Assembly: GCA_964551735.1 (NCBI GenBank)
Contig: CAZKEF010000020.1
Coordinates: 42,080 to 106,079 of the forward strand
DNA from: DAOUAT01 sp964551735
Lineage (GTDB): Bacteria; Chloroflexota; Anaerolineae; CG2-30-64-16
DNA length: 64,000 nucleotides
Reading direction: 5' to 3'
A model generated the notes under the pieces. The model was not told where the DNA came from. It did no database searches and was given only the letters and a program-made list of their open reading frames with translations. The position numbers and the translations under genes are program-made. This document shows positions 12,101 to 21,132 of this stretch, piece after piece; within the stretch, counting starts at the first letter, position 1, and each line of letters opens with the position of its first letter.

Positions 12101-15100
12101 GCCCAGCAGCAGGACCACGTCCTCGCTGCGGCGCACCTCCGACTCCACCCACTCGAACTCAGGCCTGGGCAGCACGGTGATGGTGTAGTCGTTGATCAGA
12201 CCCTTCTGCGTCAGATAGGTCTGGATGCCGTTAGCCATGTTGACGACATTGGTTCCCTGCGCCGGATTGGTGAGCATCAGCGCAGCCAGGTTCGTGACAA
12301 ATGGTTGCACGTTACGCGGATCGTGGTCGTCCCATTCGTCGGGCGAAACCGCATACGATTCAACCAACGGATAGCCGTCGTTGACCACCGGCGGCGGCAC
12401 GGGGTTCGGCTCGAACTTGCTGTCGAACCACCACAGCGAGTTGGCCGCGGCCACCGGCCCGCAGAAGAACCACTTCCCTGTAACCGGATCGAACCACTGA
12501 TCCTGCTTCTGGTCGAAGTCCGGCATGCCCTTGGCCGCGTAGTCTTCCCAGCCGCCTTCCTTCCAGTACATCGCGTCGGTGATGTTGGCGTGGTACTCCA
12601 CGGTCACCACATGTTCCTCGCCGGGCGCCAACGGCCCCAGGTTCGGCCAGTGCAGCACGCCCAGGGCCGGGTTGGTGCCCGTGCCCGCGGTGCCGCCGGC
12701 CACCACGAAATCATATGTCACGCCGCCAAGGGTGGCCTTGTCAACCCAGGCGACGGTGTTCGTGCCGCCGTTGTAGTACGAGAGGCCCTGGCCCAGGCGC
12801 AGGTAGGCGCGCACGACATCCAGGCCGGGGTGAGCCGCAGCCACGGCGCTGAGCGATATCAACGGGTTCCCGGTGACGTCGCCCTGGTTGTCATTCCATT
12901 TCTGCCATAGCCCGGCCGCCGCGTCAACCGTGTGCCAGCCGGCCGGATTGGTTGTCGGCACATGCTGGTAGGTCGTGTTGTCGGAGCGGTCACCGACCAC
13001 CCCGGTGTCAATCTCGATCGTCATCCAGACCGGGTTGACGCCTGCCTGGTTGACGACATCGTAGGTTACGGGCCCGGCCGCGAACGCATCAATGGTCACG
13101 GTGGGCCGGAAGGCGAAGAGGCCCTCATCCCACGGCGTCGCAGTCACGTAACCGGCCCTAATGATACCGGCCTCGCGCCCACTGTAGAGCGCCGTCGCCC
13201 CCGGGGAGACGTAGCCGTAGCTGGGTGGGCCGATGTACGCGGAGAAGACGCCGCCACCGCCGATCGCCGTCCAACTGGGCTGTAAGTTGTCTATGTAGGC
13301 GGTGATCCCCGGCGTCACCACCGGGTTCTCCAGGCACGCCGGCGAGTAGTAGTCCCACAACGGGACGGTCGTCAGCAGCGACTGGCCGGTGTTCTTCACC
13401 ACGATCTCGAACTTCACCGTGTCGCTGATCGTCGCGGGGCCGGGCAGGGGCGCCAGTAGCGTCTTGGTGACCGTCACGTCGCCCAGCCGGGTGTCCTCGA
13501 AGTCCCGATCGGTGACCGTCCCACCCAGGGGCAGGAGCACCGGGCTGATGATGTCCGGGTTGCCGCCATCCACATCCGCCAGGCTGGTGTAACCGGTCAG
13601 ATTGGTCTCCACGATCTGATACAGGCCGGGCTCCAGGTCGCCGAAGCTGTAATCCCCGTTCGCGTCCGTGGTGGTGTTGAAGACCTGGTCGTCGGTCGTG
13701 CCCAGGATGCCGTCGGGGCCGAACCAGGTCAGCGTCACGGGCACGTTGGAGATGCCGGGCTCGCCGATCACGCACTGGCCGTCGCCATCGCCCAGGCACA
13801 CCGTGCCGCTGATGCTGCCCGGCCGCTGGTTGTAGCCGAAGTCCAGGCCGCTGAGGTTGCCCGTCACGGTGATGGGGGTCCCCGGCGTCTCCGTCGCGAC
13901 GTAGTCGGTGCGCGGCAGATCGGTCTCGTCGGCATCCAACACGGTGCAAACGGTGTTTTCAGGGATGCCGGCCAGCGCCCAGGCGCCGGTGCTGTCGGTC
14001 TGCACCACGAACGTGCCGAAGGCGCCGCACGCCACCGTCACGTCCACGTTGGCGAAGCCGGGCTCGCCGTCATCGTTCCCGTTGTTGTTGGCGTCGCTGT
14101 AGACGCGGCCGCTGATGGTGTAGAGGGCTGCACCGCCGCCCGCCACGTAGCGGTAGCCGAAGTCGGCCGTCAGATCGGCGCCGCCGCCGCTGACGGTGGC
14201 CTGGCCGGTGTTATCCGACTGACTGCCGAAGTTATCGTAGGTCTGGCCGAAGCCGGCCGGCACCGTCGCCGGGTTTACTTTGACCACGTAAGCGCCATCG
14301 GGCACGCCCTGGAACAGGTAGTTGCCGTTGGCGTCGGTGACGGTGGCCGCCAGCCAGGTGACGCCGTCGCTGGCGTACAGGTTCACCGTGACCCCGGCCA
14401 GGCCGGGCTCGCCGGTGTCCTGGTTGCCGTCGCCGTTCGCGTCGTTCCACACCCGGTCGCCAACCTCGCCCGCATAGTCCACGCCGAAGTCGAAGATCGG
14501 GTGCCAGTCCTCGCCAGGATAGGCATGAAAGTCGAAGCTGGTGACCGTGGTGGCGTCCGGGTAGCCCGCGGCCGTCGTCTGCGTGGTGTTATAGGTCAGG
14601 GTGTAGTCGCCCTCGGGCACGATGATGATGAAGTGCCCGTTGGCGTCGGTGGTGGTCGTCTCGGACACCGGGTTGCCGTTCTTGTCGGTCCCCGTGAGGG
14701 TGACGGTGATGCCCGCCAGGCCGTTCTCGCTGGGGTCGAAGAGCTCGTTGCGATCATCGTCGTGGAAGACGTTGCCGCGCACCCACGCGCCCTCGTAGTA
14801 GCCGAAGTCCGCGTCGAGATACGCCTGGTTCGGCCCCAAGGCCACGACCCGCACATCCGGCGTCGTCGGCACCACATCCCGGTTGCCGTCGGTGGTGATG
14901 CTGTCCTCGTACACGTCCACCAGGTAGTTGCCCGGCGGCAAGCTCTGGAACAAGTACTGGCCGCTGGCGTCGGTGTCCATGAACGCGACCGGCGTGTACT
15001 CCTCGGGGTCGAGGATGCCGTCGTTGTCCGCATCATGGTAGAGCAGCACCGTCGCGCCCTCGATAGGTGTGGCCGGGCTCTCATCGTCTACCTGGTTGCG

Positions 15101-18100
15101 GTTGTCGTCGTACCAGACGTAGTCGCCGATGGAACCGCCCCAGTTGTAAGGGAAGTCCGCGTTCAGATAGGCCTGGCCGGCCGACAGGGTGACGCTGGTC
15201 ACGTTGGTGCCGAAGACCGGGTCCATGGCCCCGGCCAGGGTGTAGCTGTTCCCGTCGTAAGGCGAGGTCACCGTGCTGGTCTCGTCCACCACCGCCAGAT
15301 AGTTGCCGGGCGGCAGGCCCTCGAACAGGTAGGCGCCGTTCGCATCGGTCACATCGGCCGCCAGCAACACATCACCGGCGTCCAGAGAGCCGTTCCCGTT
15401 CACGTCGTCGTACAACTCGACGGTGATGCCGGGCAGCCCTTGCTCGGCGCCGTCCAGCGCACCGTTGCTGTTCGCGTCCAGCCAGACCGTGTCGCCGATC
15501 GAGCCGGTTCCGGTCGCCAGGCCGAAGTCCGCCGCGTCGTACTGCTGGCCCGCCGTCAGCGGCACACTGAGGGAGGAAGCCGTGGTGGGCAGGTAGCCGG
15601 CCGGGTAGGTGGTTGGGTCGGCCCGCACGGTATAAGTCCCGGCGCCCAGCCCGTAGATGCGGTAAAGCCCGGCCGCGTCGGTGACGTCATACGGCTCGCC
15701 CGCGTCCCACTGGCCGTTGTTGTTGCTGTCCACGTAGACCTTGACCCCGGCCAGGCCGTACTCGGTCCCGTCCTGCACGCCGTCCGCGTCCAGGTCGGCC
15801 CACACGTAGTCGCCGATGCTGCCGTCGGTCGCGGTGCCGGTGGTGTTGCTGGAGATCGTCCCGAAGCCGCCGCCGATCTCAGCCATCACGGCTGCGTTCT
15901 CGATCACGATGGGCGCGCCCGCGTTGACCGTGGCCTGGAAGGTCAGGGCCGGGCTGACCAGCACGCTCCGGGATTGAGCGGTGGGGAAGCTCGTGGGCCC
16001 ATCGCCCGTGCCACTCGCGCTGAAGGTCAGGCTGCCGGGGCTCGTCCCGGCCGCGACGGTGCAGATCCACTGGTAGACCACCGGGTCGTTGATGTCAACG
16101 ATATCATCGTTCGCGCTCAACAGGGTGGGGCCGGTGATCGCACTGCACGACGCGCCGCCGGTCGGCGTGACGGTGAGCGTGCTCGCGGCCACATTGCTAA
16201 CCGCCGTACTCGACTCGAGGGTCAGCTTGACCGTGATCTGATTACCGGTGGACACCAGGCTGGGAACGGCGGTCATGGTGGTGAAGAGTCCGATTGGCGT
16301 GGAACCGGGCTCGTAGACCAGCGCGCCACCCTGCCCCACGCTATCCGTGAAGTTGACCGAGGCCAGCGTGGCCCAGGTGTTGGTGGCCGGGTTGTAGCGC
16401 CAGAACGTCTTGGTTTTGCCCTGGAGCGCGTAGACATAGGTGCCGTCGGTGGTCAGGCTGCCGCCGTCGGCGACGTTGCCGGGGGCCTTGGCCATGACGC
16501 TCCAAGAGTTGGCGGTGATGTCATAGCGCCAGAAGTCAGGCTTGCCGTCACCGCGGAACGCGTAGATGTAGTTGCCGATGCGCGTGAGCGAGCCGCCCCA
16601 GCCGACATTCGCGGGCGCGTTGGTCAGTGTCGTCCACGTGTTGGCGCCGACATTGTAGCGCCAGAAACCGGGCTTACGATCCCCCTGGAACGCGTAGAGG
16701 TTAGTGCCGTCGGTGGTGAGTGCACCGCCCTTCTTCACAGAGGCCGGCGTATTGGCCATGTTCGCCCACGTGCCGCCGACCGTGTAGCGGCGGAACCGGT
16801 TGCTGTTACCCAACAAAGCGAAGACGTATTCGGTGCTGCCCACCTTGAGGTACTGCACCGCGCCGCCTTCGTTGACGTTGTCTGAGGTCCCCGGCAATGT
16901 GGACCAGCTGTTGGTGTTGATGTCGTACTTATAAAAGATCTTCGAGTTGCCCTCGAGGGCATAGAGCGTGCCCACGCCGTCAGTGGTCAGGCTGCCGCCC
17001 TTCTCGATGCCGTTGGTGGGATCCGCCTTGTCGGCCCAGGCGTTGTTGGTGATGCTATACTTGGAGAACCACTTCTTGTTGGCGCCGCCGAACGCGTAGA
17101 TGCCTGCGGCGTAGCCGCTGGTGAGGGTCTCACCGGGCACGCCGGCCTGGTTGCTGCCCAGGTTCCAGGTCACCACATTGGGACCGCCGGTGGCCGCGGA
17201 GAGCACGCTGGCCGAGCTGGCCTCGGGCCAGGTGTAGGAAGCCGTGGCATCCTCGGCCGCCGCGGTGAAGATGTACTCGCCTGCACTGGTCAGGGTGCAC
17301 GCCCAGACGAAGTTGGAGCCCGTCGTCCCGCTCGGCACATTAGCGCTGGCCGGCGTCGGGCCGGTGCAGGTCGCGCTGCCGCCGTCCACCACAAGGTCGG
17401 TGGGCGAGACATTGCTGACCGCAACGCTGCTCTTGACGTTAAGCGTCACGTTGACCGAGCCGCCGGTGTTGACAAAGTTCGTGCTGACCGACATGGCTGT
17501 GTCAAGCGTGACTCCGCCGGAGGGCCCGCCGTCAATATCCTGACCGGGGACCGCCGCCAGCGGCGAATACGCGCCGTACGTACCGCCCGCGTTGGCGCTG
17601 CCGCTCACGTAGGTTGTGCCGGTCGGCAGCGGGTCGAAGACCCGCACGTTCTCCAGCAGCGCTGTGCCGGGGTAGAACGGCTTCAGCGTAAATTGCACCG
17701 TCTCGCCCGTCCCGGCGTAAGTCTTGCTGGCCGTCTTGGTGAGCCCGCTGACGAAGGGGAAGTCGGCGGTCAGATAGCTCTCGCCCGCAGCCAGCGTCTT
17801 CTCGTACTGGGTCACGGTGGCGAAGAGGCCGGCCGGCAGGTCCGGGTCGGCCGTGTCCACCTCGACGGTGTAGCTGCCGGGCCCCAGGTTGTCGAACAGG
17901 TACGCGCCGTCCGAGCCGGAGACGGTCGTCCTGAACGGCTCGCCGTCGCGGTAGAGCGTGACCGTGATCCCTGCCAGCGGGGTGTCGCCCGCGTCGTAGA
18001 CGCCGTTCCCGTTGTTGTCAATGAAGACCTGGTCGCCGATCTCGCCGGGCGCGGTCTTCCAGAAGCCGAAGTCGTTGTCCAGGTCGCTGCCCGTCAGGTT

Positions 18101-20914
18101 GGGCGACGAGGTCATCTCCGCGGTGCTGAGCTGATAGGGCACCGGATCGGGGTCGTATTGGGTGTTGAAGTAGGCCTGGATGTCCGGGTCGGACTGATCC
18201 ACCTTGACCAGGTAGTTGTAGCCGGTGGCCAGGCCGGTGAAGCTGTAGTCGCCGCTGGCGTTGCTCGCCGTGGTCGCCACCAGGGCATCACCGGCGTCAA
18301 TCACGCCATCGTTGTTCGAATCCTCGTAGAGCCACACGGTCACATTTGGGATGCCGGCGTCCGCGCCGTCGAAGACGCCGTCGTTGCCGACATCCTCGAA
18401 GACCTTGTCGCCGATCACACCCGCGCCGGTGGGCTTATAGCCGAAGTCGGCGGTCAAGTATTGCTGGTCGGTGGACAAGGTCACCGTGTGCCGGTTGTTG
18501 CAGCCGGCGCTGGGGCAGGCGCTATCGGGGTCGCCGGTCTGCGTCGTGCCGGGCAGCGCTGCGCCATTGTTAACCTCCACCACGTAGGTCCCCGCCACCA
18601 GGCCGGGGAAGAAGTAGTTGCCGTTCGCGTCGGTGGTCGTCGTCTGCAGCAAGGTCGTGCCGTCGCTGGCATAGAGCTTCACCGTCACGCCGGCGATGCC
18701 TTCCTCACCCGGATCCTGCGCGCCGTCACCGTCCCAGTCGCGCCAAACGGTGTCGCCGATCTTGCCGCCGGCCACCTGGACGCACGCCAGCGAGCCGGTG
18801 GTCAGGTTGATGCCGTTCTGACTGGAGGTGTAAGCGTTGCAGTAGCTGCCGGGGGCAAGCGATGCGCTCACTTGCGCCTTAAAGCTGAGCAGCAGCTCGC
18901 TTCCCGCGTTGATCGCGCCGGGCACCGTGAACACCGGCCGGTTGGGGTCGGCCGCGTTCACCGTGGTGGTGGCCGTGACGTTGGCCCCGTTCACTGTGGC
19001 GTTGACCAGCGGGCCGACATAGGTGAAGCCGGCCGGCAGCAGCTCGGTGATCGCCACCGGGCTGCCCGTGGCGCCGGTGCCGATGTTGCGGATGCGGACG
19101 GTGTAAGTGACCTGGCCGCCGGGCGCCACCGCGGTCGGGGTCACGGTCTTGCCCTGATCCAGCAGCGGCAAGTTGCCCACCAGGGTGGTGTCGTTGGCGC
19201 AACTGCTGATGGTCTGGCCACCCGGGTCGGTGGTGCCCACCGCGCAGACGCTGTTGGTGATCAGCCCGCCGCTCTTGGCCTGCACCGTCACCGTGGCCTC
19301 GAACATCTGACCCATCTTGAAGGGGCTGACGTTCCAGGTCAGGTACGGCAGGCTGACTGTTGACGGCGCGGGCACGGCGCTGATGAAGGTGGCGCCGCTG
19401 GGCAGGGTGTCCTTGACCTGCACCGTGCTGAAGTTGTTGTTGCCCGCGTTGTACAGCTTGACCTTGTACTGGAAGTATTCGCCGACCTTGACCAGCTCCC
19501 GCGTGGCCGGCTTGCCCACGGCCAGGCAGCCGTCGAAGGTGACGCTGTTGGGGTCGTAGTAGCGCCAAATATGATCCTTGCCGCCGCTGTCGCCGCCCGC
19601 GTCGCCGCCGAAGGTGTCCACGGTCCACTTGGGGCAGCCGGTATTGTCGAGGACCTGGGCGTAGTCGTTGATCCGCACCTTGATCCAGGCGTACTCCGGC
19701 CGGTTTTGGGTAAGCTGGCCGAAGGCCCAGCGCACTGCGTTGGGGGTGCCGTTCCCCTGGCCGGTGGTGGCCGGCAGCGGGTTCGCGGGGCTCAAGGCAT
19801 AACCGGACCAGCTCGCATCGGTGCCGGAGACATAAGGCTGCACCGCGGGGTTGTTGCCGGGCGGGTCATCCGCGAAGAGGCTGCCATCGTACTTGATGCG
19901 CTGCCACGGGCCCACCGCTTGCGTCGCCTGGTCAATACAGTTCTTGCGGACCACGGGGTCGGTCGTCACGGGGGGCGGATCGCAGGCGTCGTAGATGCTC
20001 TTATCGAAGCCCCAGGCATAACCGCTCTGCGGGCCGGCGACCACGTTCGCCAGGCCCCAGGGCGCGTAACCGCGACCGTTGGAATCCACGATCGGGCTGC
20101 CCGGGTAGCTGGGGTTCGTCGTGCCCGCGATGCCGAACGCCGCCATCTGCCACGCATCCCAGGCATTCAGGGGCTCCTTGAGGATCGTCCGAAAGCCAAC
20201 GGCATCGCCACTGTTGTTCTTCAAGCTCGCCATCAGCGGCGCGGGATCCGTAGGGTAATAGCTGTTGAACGCAGTCTCCGGTTCAACGGAATAGAAGATG
20301 CCGGAGTCGCCGTAAACGCCGGGCAGGGTGCCCAGGTTGGTGTTCGCCGCGGTCACGATGGGGCTGGTCACGCCCAGGATGTTGGGACCGCGCGTGATGC
20401 CCACGAGGGACACGGTCGGCTCGCCGCCCGCGCCCACGGCCGGCATGCGCGCCTGCCCCTTGGCCGGCACCTTGTCCCAGTCGGTGATGCCGTCCGCGGG
20501 ATTGCTGCCCGGGAGCAGGAACGCGGCATCCAGCACCTGGAGGCCGTCCGGCACATAGAAGGTGGTGTAGCCGCCGACGCCGGTGGTGGTGCCTTCGTCC
20601 GGCACGATCTTGATGATGATGCCGAGCTCATCGGGCCCCAGCGGCGAGCTGGCGTCCTGGAGCAGCGGTGTGCCGGGCACCCAGCCGCCCGCGATACGCG
20701 CATCCAGCATGGCCTGGGTGTCCGGGTCGAAGAACACGTAGACGACGCTGGCGTTGAGGTTGTGGGCCTCGGCCGTGGGCACCGGCAGCCCCGCCACCTG
20801 CGGGAACAGGCTGATCAGCAGCGCCAGGATGGTGACGATGCCGGTCCAGGCCATGCGGCGCTGGAACGAACGCGCGCGACGGTCGCGCGCCCAGGGAGCA
20901 GCAGCACTCTTCAT
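6191..20914 (-). CDS. 4907-residue secreted surface protein with embedded C39-like peptidase and FLPLLLR tail
   Basis: The start has AGAGGGGGA about 6 nt upstream and a signal peptide (arginine-rich start, hydrophobic core at about residues 24-40). Domains in approximate order: unique N-terminal region (40-460); two DUF11-like modules (470-720); three SdrD_B modules (725-1080); a block of about six kelch-like blades with repeated GGSLTTDG and WRYxxxxNxW motifs (1265-1535); seven more SdrD_B-type modules (about 1690-2400). A papain-fold C39-like domain follows at about 2790-3030 with FFCGPVAAANSLWW, GGHYVTVAG and FSDPYRD; the likely triad is C2818, H2956, D2974. Then come nine modules of about 165 residues starting IGxAK (3120-4575), each closing in an Asp/Asn-rich linker. 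A DUF7507-like module, a last SdrD_B, an FN3-like domain and the C-terminal FLPLLLR complete the protein. SdrD_B loops normally bind calcium. Role inferred: extracellular stalk or adhesin with a protease or peptide-cleaving module. Confidence 0.93.
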   Translation of the reverse strand: MKSAAAPWARDRRARSFQRRMAWTGIVTILALLISLFPQVAGLPVPTAEAHNLNASVVYVFFDPDTQAMLDARIAGGWVPGTPLLQDASSPLGPDELGIIIKIVPDEGTTTGVGGYTTFYVPDGLQVLDAAFLLPGSNPADGITDWDKVPAKGQARMPAVGAGGEPTVSLVGITRGPNILGVTSPIVTAANTNLGTLPGVYGDSGIFYSVEPETAFNSYYPTDPAPLMASLKNNSGDAVGFRTILKEPLNAWDAWQMAAFGIAGTTNPSYPGSPIVDSNGRGYAPWGLANVVAGPQSGYAWGFDKSIYDACDPPPVTTDPVVRKNCIDQATQAVGPWQRIKYDGSLFADDPPGNNPAVQPYVSGTDASWSGYALSPANPLPATTGQGNGTPNAVRWAFGQLTQNRPEYAWIKVRINDYAQVLDNTGCPKWTVDTFGGDAGGDSGGKDHIWRYYDPNSVTFDGCLAVGKPATRELVKVGEYFQYKVKLYNAGNNNFSTVQVKDTLPSGATFISAVPAPSTVSLPYLTWNVSPFKMGQMFEATVTVQAKSGGLITNSVCAVGTTDPGGQTISSCANDTTLVGNLPLLDQGKTVTPTAVAPGGQVTYTVRIRNIGTGATGSPVAITELLPAGFTYVGPLVNATVNGANVTATTTVNAADPNRPVFTVPGAINAGSELLLSFKAQVSASLAPGSYCNAYTSSQNGINLTTGSLACVQVAGGKIGDTVWRDWDGDGAQDPGEEGIAGVTVKLYASDGTTLLQTTTTDANGNYFFPGLVAGTYVVEVNNGAALPGTTQTGDPDSACPSAGCNNRHTVTLSTDQQYLTADFGYKPTGAGVIGDKVFEDVGNDGVFDGADAGIPNVTVWLYEDSNNDGVIDAGDALVATTASNASGDYSFTGLATGYNYLVKVDQSDPDIQAYFNTQYDPDPVPYQLSTAEMTSSPNLTGSDLDNDFGFWKTAPGEIGDQVFIDNNGNGVYDAGDTPLAGITVTLYRDGEPFRTTVSGSDGAYLFDNLGPGSYTVEVDTADPDLPAGLFATVTQYEKTLAAGESYLTADFPFVSGLTKTASKTYAGTGETVQFTLKPFYPGTALLENVRVFDPLPTGTTYVSGSANAGGTYGAYSPLAAVPGQDIDGGPSGGVTLDTAMSVSTNFVNTGGSVNVTLNVKSSVAVSNVSPTDLVVDGGSATCTGPTPASANVPSGTTGSNFVWACTLTSAGEYIFTAAAEDATASYTWPEASSASVLSAATGGPNVVTWNLGSNQAGVPGETLTSGYAAGIYAFGGANKKWFSKYSITNNAWADKADPTNGIEKGGSLTTDGVGTLYALEGNSKIFYKYDINTNSWSTLPGTSDNVNEGGAVQYLKVGSTEYVFALLGNSNRFRRYTVGGTWANMANTPASVKKGGALTTDGTNLYAFQGDRKPGFWRYNVGANTWTTLTNAPANVGWGGSLTRIGNYIYAFRGDGKPDFWRYDITANSWSVMAKAPGNVADGGSLTTDGTYVYALQGKTKTFWRYNPATNTWATLASVNFTDSVGQGGALVYEPGSTPIGLFTTMTAVPSLVSTGNQITVKLTLESSTAVSNVAASTLTVTPTGGASCSAITGPTLLSANDDIVDINDPVVYQWICTVAAGTSPGSLTFSASGTGDGPTSFPTAQSRSVLVSPALTFQATVNAGAPIVIENAAVMAEIGGGFGTISSNTTGTATDGSIGDYVWADLDADGVQDGTEYGLAGVKVYVDSNNNGQWDAGEPYDVTDAAGLYRIYGLGAGTYTVRADPTTYPAGYLPTTASSLSVPLTAGQQYDAADFGLATGTGSIGDTVWLDANSNGALDGAEQGLPGITVELYDDVNGNGSLDAGDVLLAADVTDANGAYLFEGLPPGNYLAVVDETSTVTSPYDGNSYTLAGAMDPVFGTNVTSVTLSAGQAYLNADFPYNWGGSIGDYVWYDDNRNQVDDESPATPIEGATVLLYHDADNDGILDPEEYTPVAFMDTDASGQYLFQSLPPGNYLVDVYEDSITTDGNRDVVPTTPDVRVVALGPNQAYLDADFGYYEGAWVRGNVFHDDDRNELFDPSENGLAGITVTLTGTDKNGNPVSETTTTDANGHFIIIVPEGDYTLTYNTTQTTAAGYPDATTVTSFDFHAYPGEDWHPIFDFGVDYAGEVGDRVWNDANGDGNQDTGEPGLAGVTVNLYASDGVTWLAATVTDANGNYLFQGVPDGAYVVKVNPATVPAGFGQTYDNFGSQSDNTGQATVSGGGADLTADFGYRYVAGGGAALYTISGRVYSDANNNGNDDGEPGFANVDVTVACGAFGTFVVQTDSTGAWALAGIPENTVCTVLDADETDLPRTDYVATETPGTPITVTGNLSGLDFGYNQRPGSISGTVCLGDGDGQCVIGEPGISNVPVTLTWFGPDGILGTTDDQVFNTTTDANGDYSFGDLEPGLYQIVETNLTGYTSLADVDGGNPDIISPVLLPLGGTVTDRDFEDTRLGDVTVTKTLLAPLPGPATISDTVKFEIVVKNTGQSLLTTVPLWDYYSPACLENPVVTPGITAYIDNLQPSWTAIGGGGVFSAYIGPPSYGYVSPGATALYSGREAGIIRAGYVTATPWDEGLFAFRPTVTIDAFAAGPVTYDVVNQAGVNPVWMTIEIDTGVVGDRSDNTTYQHVPTTNPAGWHTVDAAAGLWQKWNDNQGDVTGNPLISLSAVAAAHPGLDVVRAYLRLGQGLSYYNGGTNTVAWVDKATLGGVTYDFVVAGGTAGTGTNPALGVLHWPNLGPLAPGEEHVVTVEYHANITDAMYWKEGGWEDYAAKGMPDFDQKQDQWFDPVTGKWFFCGPVAAANSLWWFDSKFEPNPVPPPVVNDGYPLVESYAVSPDEWDDHDPRNVQPFVTNLAALMLTNPAQGTNVVNMANGIQTYLTQKGLINDYTITVLPRPEFEWVESEVRRSEDVVLLLGFWQELPPDSGNWERVGGHYVTVAGVDSLNKKIAFSDPYRDAAEEGGLGRILPNPHPYLHPLQPPDEVHNNAKYLSHDVYAAFTPSPSPGGIWGPAGYAETCGDIESFAGQNAGDLPNGGTCQPAFPIFTEVEYAVAVSPTLTPTVTCDPTTNIAVVSGAEDEFGLMLPEAQAHAQVRIVEQPGIGVAKRVVTPVVNHGDGAYTVEYSIVVQNVGNTVLNSVQVTDSLAATFTGAVSWNVVAGSISATGGLTANTNFNGNTDKNLLIGTDSLASLAQGTITFKVKVTPGSKLGTYNNTAVGSGVSPLGAMVTDDSTDGVDTDPDTTGTTPADNPQPGDDNIPTPVSFTEAPAIGLAKAVDSVVNNGNGTYLVTFLLTVENFGDVVLNNLVITDDIVTQFAGLSPTGFAAANGTLTASGTWNGTAGSNILQAGQSLAVGATGTVKISFTVTPGFPRTVNNTAYTQGTSPAGANVTDQSTVGTDPDNDGGDPGNDNNNNPGDNSTPTPVTFAENPVIGVAKAVNGAVENLGGGQYRVTYLITVRNYGDVALSNIQVTDNLATTFTGATSWSVESVTSADFTVSGSYTGSTPNTGLLVGTDSLAVGASGTITLKVLVTPGANLGPYNNRAIAAGDSPAGTPVTDQSQNGTNPDPDGDNNPGNNSDLTPVSFTAITRIGVAKEVVLPVVNNGDGTYDVTYAIVVKNMGDTQLLGVQVTDNLNTTFGAGKHAVQSLTSATFTVNWPGYNGDTNLNLLAGTDTLNPGQSGTITLVVRVTPGTNLGPYNNTARGTGTSPGGVPAADNSQNGADPDPDGDGDPTNNNIPTPVSFTEAPAIGVAKRVMPPVVNNGDGAYTVEYSVLVQNVGNVVLHNVQVTDDLAATFAGATSWSVVAGSLSATGGLTVNSGFNGSTDKNLLTTTPANSLAKHAEGTITFKVKVTPGSNLGPYNNSATGSGVSPAGTTVTDVSQDGLDTDPDTGGTTPADNPNPGDDSDPTPVRFTEAPQIGLAKALKSSHNNGDGTFTVAYTLTVVNYGDVELRNLQVTDDLSATFSGASNFSVASVTSPAFSVNAGYTGSLPNINLLAGTDTLAVGAQGTIILTVVVTPGTNPGPYNNLATATAVSPAGTQVQDVSQNGLNPDPDGDGNPTNNTAETPVQFPERPVIGIAKTVSSVVNNGNGTHTVTYLLTVENLGDVNLSNVQVTDNLAVTFAPPATFVVNSLTSPAGHFTVNGSYNGGAVTQMLAAGNTLAVGAIKTLTVVVTVTPGTSAGPYNNSARADGVSPIGAFTYDISDNGVDPDPNGNGDPLDPDENDPTPVLFERPAIGAAKVVVGAPINNGDGTYDVTYSLVVENLGDVALTNVQLTDNLNTTFGPGKFVVQSKSATGLTVNGGYNGDTDVALLAASQTLNVGASATITLVVRVTPGSNLGPYNNQANASGTASGVTVTDPSDNGTNPDPDNDNNANEAGENDPTPVSFTENPVIGVAKRLVSSTNNGDGTFTVQYTIVVQNVGDVVLKNVQVTDDLALTFAGATSFSVVPGSLSATGLTANTGFNGTSNKNLLAGTDSLAALAEGAITFSVLVRPATSPATYNNLATGSGRSPADVLVTDVSTDGSDTDPDTGGTTPADNPNPGDDSVPTPVTVTQTPGIAIVKAGPAVSYAGATAVYTYTVTNTGNVRLGTVTVTDDVCGNATYVSGDTNGDTYLDLNETWLFTCSYVVQANDPDPLINIATARGVDPLGRPVSNTDDWTTDLVQFRIGDTVWVDVDNSGTPDPGEQGLYNVPVTITGTDIDNNPVNITAYTDINGKYLVPLAKPGSYTVTTPLTFNGFQLTSPGPSGYNITLTTAAPQNLDADFGYKPPTSVTVFNFGSAVADEGVTLWWEVFVPQGALAPSFDVYRAQQGETTWTKLTADEPVSPVTLGDDILDYTFTDISVQPGTTYLYKLVNPEDPEETYGPYTVVVSDKTKRVFLPLLLR

Positions 20915-21132
20915 AATGATCCCCCTCTAAACAGGCACAGGCTGGCCAAGCCGATAGCTCGCCAGCGACGGGTCGGTAACAACGAACGGACACAACAGGA
21001 AAACGGATTTTTCATGCAGCGGACACGATGTTATGTATACTTATCTTCTTGATCCAACTTTCACCGCGCTCGCGATAGTCAAGACGCTGGACACACAAAA
21101 AGGATATGCCCAAAACCGGGAGACTAGATTTT

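Noticed and set aside
8435..12910. 1491-codon open frame on the plus strand opposite the 4907-residue gene
   Set aside because: It is antisense to a gene with clear domains and signal peptide. Its translation is Arg/His/Gly/Val-rich without any fold, a result of GC-rich Thr/Gly/Asp/Asn codon use on the other strand.
20915..21132. Promoter for the 4907-residue gene
   Set aside because: AT-rich candidates such as TTGGAT and TATACA near 21030-21060 do not have acceptable spacing; I could not choose one with confidence.
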